From positions 681,820 to 708,246 of the forward strand of contig BFEA01000073.1 of the NCBI GenBank assembly GCA_003427395.1: a DNA stretch of 26,427 nt, written 5' to 3'. The translations under genes and the position numbers were made by a program. Source of the stretch: Chara braunii (taxonomy: Eukaryota; Streptophyta; Charophyceae; Charales; Characeae). Under the pieces are notes generated by a model. It was not told where the DNA came from. It made no database searches and saw only the letters and a program-made list of their open reading frames with translations. This document shows, piece by piece, positions 17,014 through 26,427 of the stretch (position 1 is its first letter; each line of letters begins with the position of its first letter).

Positions 17014-18212
17014 CTGTCACACACATGGGTCATTAGGCTAAGCCCTGATACAGCTTACGGGTACAACCACATAGTTTCCCATACACAGCACATATATATA
17101 TATAGCCACCGGCTACGTGCAGCTCGATGCACAGTTAGTAGCATATAGTATATACACAGCCTTCAGACTCACATATACACATCAGAGTCATGATCAGACT
17201 GTAAAACAAAAGAAGAATATTGCCTACGGGCACCTATACACACTGCTATACACCACCTTGGGGTACCTACATAGCCTACGGGCATAGCTGTACAATGCCA
17301 TACTCCTAGGCCAGGGGAGGTGTAGTAATGGGGGTCTTCTCTAGGATCACCTGATGATAATGATAGACATTTTGATGATAAGTACCCCACCGTAAATCAA
17401 CTTGACTGTGTGTGGGCGAGTAGAGGACGTGAGTTACTGGTTGGTCCGAGGAGGTCTAGTACTTATGGGAGTCTGCTCTAGGATCAACTGATGATGATCA
17501 TATTAGGCGTTTCGATGATAAGTACCCCACAGTAAATCAGCTTGACTGTGTTTGGGCGAGTAGAGGACGTGAGTTACTGGTTGGTCTGACTCAACGATGG
17601 GCTTAGACTCTAGGGTAGGGCAGGGATATAAGCCGCTTCGGCTAGTCTGAGTTCCACCTAGTCTTGGGCAAGCTAGGGGAAGGACGGTAGGATGTGTCTG
17701 TGGGCGCCAGCTTGCCTCGTCCTGGTGCATGTGCCTGCTTATCCGTAGACCCTCTCATGAGGACAGACTCTAGGGTGGGGTAGGGATATATCTGTGGATG
17801 GTAGCTTGCCCCACCCTGGTGCCTGTAGTCTCTCAGAGTATAGGGGCTAGTGGAAGAATGATTGAGCCCGGCGCTCACAAAAAAAAAAAAAAAAAAAAAA
17901 AAAAAGGAAGCTGCCGCACAACAAGGCTCGTTCAATTCCTCTTCCGCTAGGGATGGGTGATGGGCAGCCTTGGTGCCTGTCACTGGTGTTCGGTCCAAGT
18001 TGCCCACCTGCTGGTAGGGTGATGGTCCTGAGTGTGTCACACTGAGGTAGGATCGTAGGATGAGGGGTGCGCTAGGAGTATTGAAGTGAGGATGGGATGG
18101 GAGGTGGCCTCATCTTCTCAGGACAACCATGGCTGACCGTTCTTGGCAATCACCGTGTGCCTAGCAACTGGCCTCTACAACACCCTGGACTTTATTTATA
18201 AAAAGAAAAAAG
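17014..18212 (+). mobile_element. tRNA-headed retroposon, 3' portion, with 137-bp tandem duplication
   Basis: About 17900-18212 matches 6360-6670 closely (GTCCAAGTT, GGTCCTGAGTG, GGATGCGCTAGGAGTATT-like, CCTCTACAACACCCTGGACTT). Upstream, CTCTAGGATCA starts at 17339 and again at 17476, a 137-bp tandem duplication. An A run at 17879-17905 interrupts the alignment with the 6.4-kb copy and is either an expansion or a small insertion. The tRNA-like head is not visible, so this copy is 5'-truncated or diverged. 17014-17340 contains nothing gene-like. Confidence 0.65.
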
Positions 18213-18284
18213 TCCTTTTAACCATGACTGAAGAGCAACAATGGGTTTCTCTCTCTTTTTTTTTTTTTTTTTTTGTTGAAACAA

Positions 18285-18390
18285 GCTCCGTCTATTGGTG
18301 GAGAGCAGCACCTGCTGGAAACCGGGTCCAGCGTCCCATAGATACAACCATATCCTCACAAATTGGCACAAACTGGGAACCGAGCCCAGC
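18285..18390 (-). other. Tandem 3' hairpins of element B
   Basis: Sense order: GCTGGG, loop CTCGGTT, CCCAGT (18390-18372), then 58 bp on, GCTGGA, loop CCCGGTT, TCCAGC (18332-18314), then the GCTCT/GGAGC stem and CTTGTTTCAAC before poly(A). The same doubled arrangement occurs at 16218-16299. Confidence 0.85.
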
Positions 18391-18932
18391 GTCCCATAAC
18401 GAGTACGTTCAGAAAACTTCATCAGAAAATTTCATGAAAATAAGACAAGGAACTACTAGAAAAATCTAATTGGCCTAAGGATGGAATTTGGAACTTGAGA
18501 TACTGGGACCATTACCCGGCTTTGGCTCGGAGAAATTGGAGCTACTTCAGACATGTCTATGACAACTTCATGATTAAGCAAAATTCAGAAACGACTCGAA
18601 AAAAAACCCATCAATCCACTTTACCTCACTCCGGCAAGACTGACTGCCGCGGAGCCACCATCTCTGCTGCTGCTATGCCATACTCCCATCCTACCAGCTA
18701 GCCCCCTCACTGGTAGGACGCGTGATAACCCACCATCTTCTCCCACTCACCTTATTTTCTTTTTGAGGTACCTAAGAACTCTTACCGTCGTTCCAGAAGC
18801 ATGAGAATAGGCCACAGAGGTCCTACGATTGTTCCAAAAACCCTGAAATCTCACACAAACCCTTCCAACGTTCTCCAAAGCTGTCGTACTCTCTGTCAAT
18901 CTCTTCTAGGTCTCACACCCCCACTTTCTGCT

Positions 18933-19595
18933 GGGTTACAGGGCAACGCAACTCACCCCAGCTCCGACCAGCGTCGTCCTGGCAGCAACCCTTGGTTGTC
19001 CCGTGGAAAGCACACCCCAAGACATCCCCAGATCTCTCTACCAGACCTCACGCTCCTACATCGCAGGTTACAGGGCAACACCCCAGCACCGGTCAGCGTC
19101 GTTCTGGCATCGAACAACCGCAGATCACTGAGTATAACAGCATTGAAGCCACCTAAGACGAGTTAGTAGGGATCCCAAAGTCCTAAAAAACATTCCTAGG
19201 ACCACTAAGCACCCAACTCTTTTGGGGACGTTCGAAAAACTTTAGAAAAATATAAGAGCGGGGGGGGCAAGACTGAAACTGCCTACTATCCTAGATTCCC
19301 CCTTCCAACAGATGGAGCGTCGGTCCAGGCTTTCAGTCCTCGTACCAGAACTCACTTGATCTCATACCCCCTTCTGCTAGGGTAACAGGGCACCACAACA
19401 CTCCCGAGTACCGATCAACCTAGCTCTGACGGACAGGAAGTGCCTTCCTCCCTCGACAATTCCCTTAGNGGCGAGCCCCTAAGCAGGTTACAGGGTCACT
19501 ACCCCGGCGCCAACTACGTCGGACGATCTGGTTATGCCTTCCACCCTCGGCATAACTTCTCAGGCCTCAAGCTCCCCTTGGGTTACAGAGCAGAG
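18933..19595 (-). repeat. Degenerate CTGTAACC modules of element B
   Basis: On the sense strand, modules of the type GCTGG-n-GCTGGGGTG..., GCCCTGTAACCC, AGCAGAAGGGGGTATGAG recur five times. The complementary GGTTACAGGGC cores lie near 18933, 19065, 19379, 19487 and 19579. The spacing is uneven. Element A has three comparable modules at 5200-5480. Confidence 0.7.
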
Positions 19596-20918
19596 GCTCC
19601 AACACCGGCCTGTGTCGTCCCAGCCTCGTCCTTCTAACCTACTTACCCTAACAAACAACCCTTTCTGTTGAAAATCCCCTTGCTACCTTCCTTTCTTCAA
19701 ATCTAGCTTCCCCACCCCCTTCGGCTCACTGTATAGCTATCGAAGTCACTCCTTCCCTCAAAAAACAAAATCCTAACACATTGCTATAAGCAACCACCCC
19801 CTTGCCTTCTCTCCCCACCCGCCAGTACTGATCCGACCCTAAATCAGTCTGGCTAAGAGACAACAATCCCCCAATACCGCCTCCCCCCTCCAAGAATAAC
19901 ACCTCCCACCTTGTGAAACCCTCACGGGGGGAGGCTCCAACCCTCAAGAAAGACCCCACAGATATACACAACAAGCCACAATTACACCCCTCAAGACCAG
20001 GAAGTTGAGATTAGCAAGCCAATCCGAATCAAAATTTACCGCACGGTGTTATGATTAGCAACCATAGGATTTTGAAAAAAATAAATAAAAAACAGAAGCC
20101 TACTTTTAGGCATCGGAGATCAGAAACGAGTTTGTATCAGAAATCAAGAAGGAAATCAAGACCATAAGATCAATGATAAGGAAAACTACTGAGTGACAAA
20201 ATTTACGAGAAATTATACGAAATTTAGGTATAGATATCCATAAAGGATTTTCGAATCAGATTCCCAAACCACTGTTTGATAAACGTTTAGCAAAGATGTA
20301 TGGCACAAAAAAAATTATATTTTCAAGAAACCATATTATCAGAAGGAACCACCAACAGAAAACACTGAATCAGATCGTCATCATTAGAAAGAATATCCAG
20401 AATTACAACATAGAAAAACAAACGAGTGATACTCCTACAACAATTGAATCAGAAATTCAGAATATGGAACACAAAATTAAAAAAAACTAATTAGATCATC
20501 ATCATTTGGTGAGCATCAAGGATTACAACATGCGGACTTTAAGAATCAAGAGAGAGAGGGCAAGCAGGCAATACAAAGTCAACCAATCAGAAAAATTATT
20601 GAAAACGAGACCCTGAGACCATGTTGACGTGCAACCTTCTTCACCCACAGCAAGCTTCACATGAGATGGCGATGTCCTCCTTTCTCCTTGAAGCGTTATT
20701 CTCCATGAAGAGTCCTTCGAAAAAAAACCCCTCTGCCTCCCTTTCATCCACCTACCATCACTCGAACCAACCCCCACCACCTTCGGGAGGGAAACGTCAA
20801 GCCACCCTCCATCTGCCGGCTAAAACAGCTTCAGCTGCCGACCACAATGTCGACGCCAGCAACAAAGGTATCAACGGCCATCCACAACTCTACAAGGTAC
20901 AGGATGATGTAGTAACAC

Positions 20919-20939
20919 CTCGTCGAGCCCGTCGACGAG
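20919..20939. other. 8-bp perfect hairpin in element B
   Basis: CTCGTCGA, loop GCCCG, TCGACGAG. No matching hairpin was found at the corresponding place in element A. Confidence 0.6.
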
Positions 20940-21304
20940 TTACCACAGGAGATTCAAGCCCTCAGCAAAACCCTGTCTACCACCTCACGCAGTGTAGATG
21001 AAAGAGAGCGGAGGAAACTAAGCCACCAGCCATGAGCCCTCATGTGCCATCGCCAACCTCTCCTCATGTGGCGTCACCACGATGCATCCTCGTCACCATC
21101 TTTCTCGTCTTCCTCCGTAAACCCCAAGCCACTCGCCCACCTCACCTCCTCCCCCAATATTGCAGTGCGCAGCCGCACTGCACCCTCCCTCCCGTTGCTG
21201 CTGCCGCCTGACATCGCTCGCTCTGTCTGCGTGAATGGGGCGCAGCGCTCCCGGTTGCGCTGCGCCCCCCTCACCCGCCTCTACAATGGGTTTCTCTCTC
21301 AACA

Positions 21305-21952
21305 ATGAGATTCTTTTTTTTTTCACTTCTTTTTTTTTTTCTTTTTTTATTTATTTATAGAAAGTCCAGGGTGTTGTAGAGGTCGGTTTCTGGACCCACG
21401 ACAGGTATCTATCTACAGTCAGCAATTAATTTATGGGACCTAGACCATCCTATCTTGGAGGATCCCCTCAGACAGCCCCTACTGCAGGTTCCCCAACGAT
21501 TTCCTCCACCAGAGTCTGTCTACTAACACCCCTCCTACCGGGATCCCTTAAGACAATCCCCTACTGTAGGTTCCCCACCGATATCCTCTAGCAGAGCTTG
21601 TCCCAAGCCAACCCTCCCCCCAAACGGGACCCCATCCCACCTCAGGTCCTTGCCCCCCCCAAACCAGAGCCTGATGTAACCAACACACATGAGCACTCTA
21701 ACCACAAACCCATACCTGCATCCTCATTAGACTGCTAACTGTATCAGGCAAACCCCTCACAGGCCAGGACCCAACATACAACACCATGCACAGTCCCCTA
21801 GGTGGTGCGCAGGCAGTGTTTGTAATAGCTTACCATGCGTCAACCCAACGGGTGTGTATCCAGCCGTGCGTCATTCTAACGCCCTGCCGGTGTCCATGCG
21901 TAAGGCCGCGGATTTGAACCCGCAACCTCATACCACATTGCGCATTTCCTCA
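21305..21952 (-). mobile_element. tRNA-headed retroposon, minus strand, about 0.6 kb
   Basis: The 5' end lies near 21950 on the minus strand: GAAATGCGCAATGTGGTATG and GGTTGCGGGTTCAAATCCGC (B box GGTTCAAATCC), then ATGGACACCGGCAGGGCGTT as in units a and b. The A box is missing. It ends with CCTCTACAACACCCTGGACT, TTCTATAAATAAAT and a T-rich plus-strand run (21305-21352) that is its A-rich tail. It lacks the (CA)n array and much of the 1.4-kb body of unit b, so it is a shorter subtype or internally deleted. Confidence 0.75.
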
Positions 21953-21965
21953 AAGGAACATTGAA

Positions 21966-23344
21966 ATGTCCAACGGTGCAGCCCTCACACCGGAACAACA
22001 GGCCCTTTTCGACTACCTGGCCACACAGCAAACGTCCGAAACGCAACAATGGGAACAACCCCGATACTTCCAATTGCCAGCAAAGACGCCGCCCCCTGAA
22101 GAAGGACTGGATCAGACAGACCCACAACTTCTCATGCAGAGATTGACAGGGGCTCAAGACAATGTACAGGCACAAAAGGAAATCCTGGGAATGCTGGATT
22201 ATCAGGACCAACAACAGGTAATAAACGAGATGCTGTACTGGCAAGCGAGGTTGCTCCTGGGTCACGACCCGCATCACCGACTTGGGTCGTCCCTCGGGAC
22301 CACACGGGAAGGAATACACCCAGGTTACGACCTTCCGATGATCCTCTTCAGCAACCGGACGCAGAAGCAGGTTGCCCCCACCCCCCGGAAGGCACACATC
22401 CAGAAAGGGACCACGACATGGTCCCGGTGCCTCGCAGGGACTCTCAAGAAGAGCCAGCAACCGCTACGCAGCCAACAAACCCGCCCTGCACTTATGATGG
22501 AGTGCACCCCGACTTCGACGTCGTCATGGATAATGTCCCACGAGACTTGGGACCAAAGAGGAACGACCCTGACATTGTGCATCTCTCAGACACTCAATAC
22601 TCCCATGCGCAACAGCAGGCGGGGTCGGAAAGACCTGCCCAACAGCAGCTTATCCGGGAGAAGAAAGTCTGTGCACACCTCAAAGAGCTGACAGACTGGA
22701 TTCTCCAAAACTTGCTGGCCCCGTCCGGTTTCACGATATGCGAGATTATCCCCCCTCTCCACTGGGAAAAAATTCGCAGAAGGATACTAGCGAAACAAAC
22801 AATTAAGCAAATAGTCAATCAATACATCAGAATGGAGGAAATAGATTGGGGACTGGTAGCAAAAACCATCATTGCAACAGTTAATAAACTGCTTAAAGAA
22901 CTCAATCGCAAAACATCAGGGTACACCGCATCTATGCAACTGACGGCAACTGGGGGTCGCCAAGGGAGGCCGGGACTTCACACGGGGGATGACCAGTTCT
23001 GGCCATGAGTGCTGGTGGAAGACATAGGAGCCGTTCTTCACCACACTAACCAAGGGGGTCAGATGGTGCAGGCTCAGTCTCCTATGCTACCAAGGATCCC
23101 CGCCAATCTCTTGGCCCCCCTGGCACCGCAGGCGCCATCACACACGGAAGGCTATGCTATCCAAGCGTTAACCTTGTTGTCTGATGAAGACCTAGAAGGC
23201 GACCAGCGACACGACCGGTCGGATGACACCGGGGACTCGGAATCGGACGAGGACTTTGAACAAGAGTCAGCCCCTCTGAATGCACTGCCCATGCACCAAC
23301 CTAACCTACAAACTAGGAAACCCACCCTGCAATTAACAAGCTAA
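21966..23344 (+). pseudogene. LINE ORF1-like, frameshifted
   Basis: Begins MSNGAALTPEQQALFDYLAT at 21966, glutamine-rich, continuing as QAQKEILGMLDYQDQQQVI. Somewhere between about 22250 and 22418 the better reading moves to another frame (acidic and proline-rich, then REKKVCAHLKELTDWILQNL, KIRRRILAKQTIKQIVNQYI). A TGA at 23006-23008 interrupts that frame, which otherwise runs to TAA at 23342-23344 with an acidic tail (SDESDED-like). No CCHC knuckle is seen. The assignment to ORF1 rests on position directly upstream of the endonuclease; the sequence itself is not one I recognise. Confidence 0.7.
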
Positions 23345-23350
23345 GGAGGG

Positions 23351-23443
23351 ATGAGCCACGCGCTAAAGCTAACCCGAAATCTGCCGATTATGGAAGCGCA
23401 AAAACCCATGGACAGTGTGTTCTTTAATCCACCAACCCCCACG

Positions 23444-23491
<48 letters not shown>

Positions 23492-26265
23492 CATCCCCCG
23501 GAATGGACAAGGAAAGTGGCACAGGCAAACCTGCACATCAGAGCGATAAATGTTAATGGTCTCGCACAGGCATCACAGGAAAAAAGATTGCAATATGGGG
23601 CATGTTTAAGCCGGAAGGGACTGGGAGCTGGCCGGATGCAATTTGTGTACAGGAGACCCACCTTACTCAGTCGCTAGCACACCAAGCTATAGGAAAATGG
23701 GTATGGCCGTATGAGTCATTTTCAGCACCGACAAGGTCCGGGTCCTCTACAGGAGTGGCCATCTGGATTTCACCCTCGTCAAGACTGAAACCGGTCTCAC
23801 ACGAGTATGAGCAGCGAGAGGGGCGATGGATATGCCTCAAAGCTGCAGTGGGGGACGAGGAAATAGGCATAGTGAGCATCTATGGTCCGAATGACCCAAT
23901 GGAAAGAGTCGACTTCCTCCACCACCTCCATGATGAGCTGCCTACAGGTCTACCACTCATCCTAGCAGGGGACTTCAACATCACACCCGATCCGCTGTTG
24001 GACAGGAGATCCTCCTCCAGTAGGGACGAAGGGGAACAGCGCCACGATAAATGGGCTCCGGACGTAGATATGTTGACGAGGTTTATGACCTCGCCGCAAC
24101 TAAAAGACGCTTATAGGCTGCTCAAACCGACCAAGAGAGCATATACATGCATGAGATCTAGAGGGATGGCGGGGGAGGTCTAACTCTAGGATATACCTAT
24201 TTCTCATCTCTGAAGAATTGGTTGGAACACTGATGGTAGCAGCCATTATGCCCTTTAGTGCCTGCAAGTCCTTTGACCATCGTGGGATAGTGATGGGCCT
24301 GTCCTTTCATTCTCAAATTGAAAAAGGCCCAAACTTTTATAAGTTCAATACATCGGTCCTTAAATTACCAGCCCTAAAAACGTTAGTCCAAGAATTCTGG
24401 CACTACTGGGTAGCACAAAAATCTAATGTTCATTCGATAGTGGACTGGTTCAATGTTGGAGTGGCACAACTCAGAGACCGTGTCAAAAAATTTTCGATCA
24501 ACCACACTCAGGTCCGCAAAGCAGTGTTAGACAGCTTGCTCAAAGAACTGGAAGCATGGGATGGCAAGCTGCAGAACGAACCCCTGGACGATACGAACTA
24601 CCACAGACTGCAGACTGCTAGAGACCACCTGCAAACATATATAGAAGCACAATCTGAGGCATGGCGAATTCAGACACGAATAAAGAGACAGGACACGGAT
24701 GACACAATGGCAAAGACCTTCTTCCGGAAGGCAAAGGCCAGGGCTAGGCAAGTAGCGGTGCCCTTACTTCGACACCCCTTCGATCAATCCCAGCCAGACG
24801 CAACCAACGCCTACTCTATCGTTGACTATGCAGCCCAATTCTACCAAAAGTTGTATACCTCAGAATCTGGCCAATGGGGAGTGGAACAGCTGACTGCTGC
24901 TAGACACAAGATGCTCCACAACCTACCAACAATGCTATCAACGACCCAAAGCCAACTATTGGACGTGCCACTATCCATGGAAGAGCTGTTAGAAGCCTTA
25001 AGGGGGATGGAAGACGAGAAAACCCCGGGGCTCGACTCCTTCCCCAAGGAATTTTGGATCTCCTACTGGGAGATCTTCCAGGACAATATACAAGCCTATG
25101 TACAGGCGGTCCAGTCAGAGGGGACCTTTGGGGGACTGATCGGTCAAGGGGTTACCACGCTCCTCTATAAGAAAGGGGACAAAACGAATGTCCGAAACTA
25201 TAGACCGATCACACTCCTTCCCCTGCCCTACAAAATGGTCTCTAAAGCCCTGACCAATCGTCTTCTTCCACATATGAGCCACCTGATTTACCAGGACCAG
25301 ACTGGGTTTATGGCACAACGCAACATCCAAGATAACGTGCTCCTGGTGAATGACACCATCAAGTATGCGAGGCAACACCGAAGGGAAGCTGTAGTCCTTT
25401 TCATCGACTTTGAAAAGGCCTATGACCATGTGGACTGGGATTTCATGGACTGCTGCCTGCGAAAAATGAACTTCGGAGACACGTTTAGAACGTGGGTGTC
25501 CACCATGCATAGTCAGCAACAACCAATATCATGGTCAACGGTCACTTATCTGCCCCACTCGCCCTACATCAATCGGTCAGACAAGAAGATCCAGTGACCC
25601 CCTTACTATTTGTGCTTATAATGGAAACACTGGCGGCATTGATCCGGGCCAATCCTGAAATTGAACGCATAGACATGCCCGAACTCCCCCCCCACATGGT
25701 ACCAGTCACATCACTGTTTGCTGACGATCTGACAGTTCTCATCAAGGCCTCTGATGCATCCTTGAAAACACTTACAGACACAATCCACACCTTTGCAGTG
25801 GCGGCAGATATGAAGGTCAACTGGGGTACTAAGACGGAAGGATGGTGGTTGTCCCCGCATGACACACAGCCCCCACAAGACCCGACAGTCAACTGGAGGC
25901 AAAAAGAGGAAGTAATCACAATCTTGGGGATCCGGCTGACAGCGTTGGGGCCGCCATCGGATCATGGCTAGACGCTGGTCCAAATTGCCCTGCAGAGACT
26001 TGCTAAATGGGACGGCTTCCATACATCGCTAGTAGGCAGGGCACTCGCGATAAATAACGCAATCCTTGCAACCATTTGGTATAAAACTGCATTCTGGGAA
26101 ATCCCTAAGACACAACTAGCGCACATGAGGTCAGCCCTATCTGCTTATCTCTGGAAAAACAACCACGACAACACGCGTTGCATCAAAAAAGTTGCGTGGA
26201 AATTTGCCACCCAACCAAAGCGCGTGGGAGCTGTGTATCTTTTAAACGCAGAACGGGGGAATTAA
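23351..26265 (+). pseudogene. LINE ORF2: endonuclease and reverse transcriptase, frameshifted
   Basis: The first frame begins at the ATG at 23351, six bases after the ORF1 stop, runs through a long proline stretch and reaches LHIRAINVNGL (endonuclease motif with N). The frame then shifts to 23602: QETH at 23650-23661, SIYGPND, and GDFN at 23968-23979. A further shift near 24160-24185 leads to SRIYLFLIS, where L1 has S-R-I-D, so the Asp is Tyr, and FDH instead of SDH. RT: LLYKKGDKTNVRNYRPITLL, QDQTGFMAQRNIQDN, motif A FIDFEKAYDHVDW (about 25399-25437). A frameshift near 25530 is followed by SVRQEDPVTPLLF (usually QG) and FADD at 25717-25728. An in-frame TAG lies at 25969-25971. Confidence 0.92.
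23444..23489 (+). repeat. Poly(C) tract of 46 bases in ORF2
   Basis: An uninterrupted C run encoding about 15 prolines just before the endonuclease domain. Length errors in sequencing or assembly are likely here and could account for apparent frame changes nearby. Confidence 0.97.
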
Positions 26266-26427
26266 ACTCCCGTTGAATCCCGTTAAACTCCAAAAAATCC
26301 CGTTGAATTCGCGTTAAACGCGAAAATGGGCCGCTCCCGCGCTTTTCGGAAAAACGGAATTGATGCGCGCGGTCCAGAACACGTCGCCCTAGGCAAAAAA
26401 AAAAAAAAAAAAAATCCCCCCAACCCC
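26266..26427. other. Window end: short motif repeats and A run
   Basis: TCCCGTTGAA occurs twice, alternating with GTTAAACTCC-type strings, followed by the small palindrome GCGTTtAACGC (CGCGTTAAACGCG) and a run of about 18 A at 26396-26414. This is foreign to the LINE ORF2 that ends just before it. The origin is unknown; it may be another element's end. Confidence 0.4.

Larger units (their letters stand above)
18256..21282 (-). mobile_element. Element B: composite non-autonomous retroposon, 3.03 kb
   Basis: Flanked by a perfect 18-bp TSD, ACAATGGGTTTCTCTCTC, at 18238-18255 and 21283-21300. On its sense (minus) strand, order from the right end: GC-rich 5' block (21282-21000, sharing GGGGGCGC, CCGGGAGC and CTGCGCCCC with element A); linker; T-rich part (20620-20010); a block homologous to A 4585-5010 (about 20000-19720); modules ending in CCCTGTAACC (about 19640-18900, five copies against three in A); then two 3' hairpins and a poly(A) tail read as the T run after 18256. 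There is an N at 19469. No RT or endonuclease. The frame 19726-19974 aligns with a frame in A, but both carry stops, so I regard the block as non-coding. Confidence 0.85.
21953..26265 (+). mobile_element. L1-type non-LTR retrotransposon, nearly complete but decayed
   Basis: Two-ORF layout typical of the L1 clade: ORF1 (21966-23344), then ORF2 (23351-26265) with apurinic-type endonuclease and RT. It starts directly next to the minus-strand retroposon, with almost no 5' UTR. The 3' end is lost: after KRVGAVYLLNA the sequence changes and meets TAA at 26263-26265, with no zinc-binding C-terminal region. Several frameshifts and stops show it is inactive. Confidence 0.9.

Noticed and set aside
18933-19595. 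CRISPR-like regularly spaced repeats
   Set aside because: Spacing is irregular (from about 90 to over 300 bp), units are degenerate and belong to a eukaryotic retroposon.

Overview
This is a eukaryotic, repeat-dominated assembly window. I find no intact host protein gene. The organism is probably a green-lineage (plant or streptophyte alga) species: the U6 snRNA remnants have the plant-type 5' stem (GTCC-TCCGGGAC) and the plant-type 3' end (AAATCGAGAAATGGTCC). The window is almost entirely LINE-mobilised DNA plus a few inverted-repeat DNA elements. Several insertions are dated relative to each other by target-site duplications (TSDs) that can be read by eye.

Layout. 0.5-2.0 kb: a decayed reverse transcriptase (RT) gene that is not L1-type, possibly Penelope-like, interrupted by a 111-bp retroposon insertion with a 15-bp TSD. 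2.09-6.67 kb: two tandem units of a retroposon with a tRNA-like head; the second is split by a 2,663-bp retroposon, called element A here (3097-5759, 16-bp TSD). 6.67-7.9 kb: an L1-type RT fragment, GA microsatellites and a U6 fragment. 7.90-10.22 kb: a U6 snRNA retropseudogene with its own perfect 15-bp TSD. It is split in three by a 5'-truncated LINE (14-15-bp TSD at TT/AAAA) and by an approximately 850-bp foldback element with terminal inverted repeats. 10.2-14.46 kb: diverged repeats, including a minus-strand motif with the whole hammerhead-ribozyme core (10609-10658). 14462-14499 is an exact head-to-head Tn5 mosaic-end pair, the Nextera mate-pair junction: it is not biological sequence, and a misjoin is likely there. 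15.6-17.0 kb: a 113-bp minisatellite, retroposon tails and a MITE-like element. 17.3-18.2 kb: the 3' part of the tRNA-headed retroposon. 18256-21282: element B, a second, 3,027-bp copy of the element A family on the minus strand with a perfect 18-bp TSD. 21.3-21.95 kb: a minus-strand tRNA-headed retroposon. 21.95-26.27 kb: a nearly complete but frameshifted L1-type LINE with ORF1, endonuclease and RT.

How the parts fit: elements A and B share a 5' end, an internal order of blocks and a poly(A) 3' end, but I see no RT in either. They look like large, non-autonomous, SVA-like composite retroposons. Their 3' end carries a small stem-loop that recurs nine times in the window with compensatory base changes. 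It also occurs in the 3' region of the LINE that landed in U6, so this hairpin is a candidate recognition signal for the LINE machinery that moved the composites and perhaps the other retroposons.
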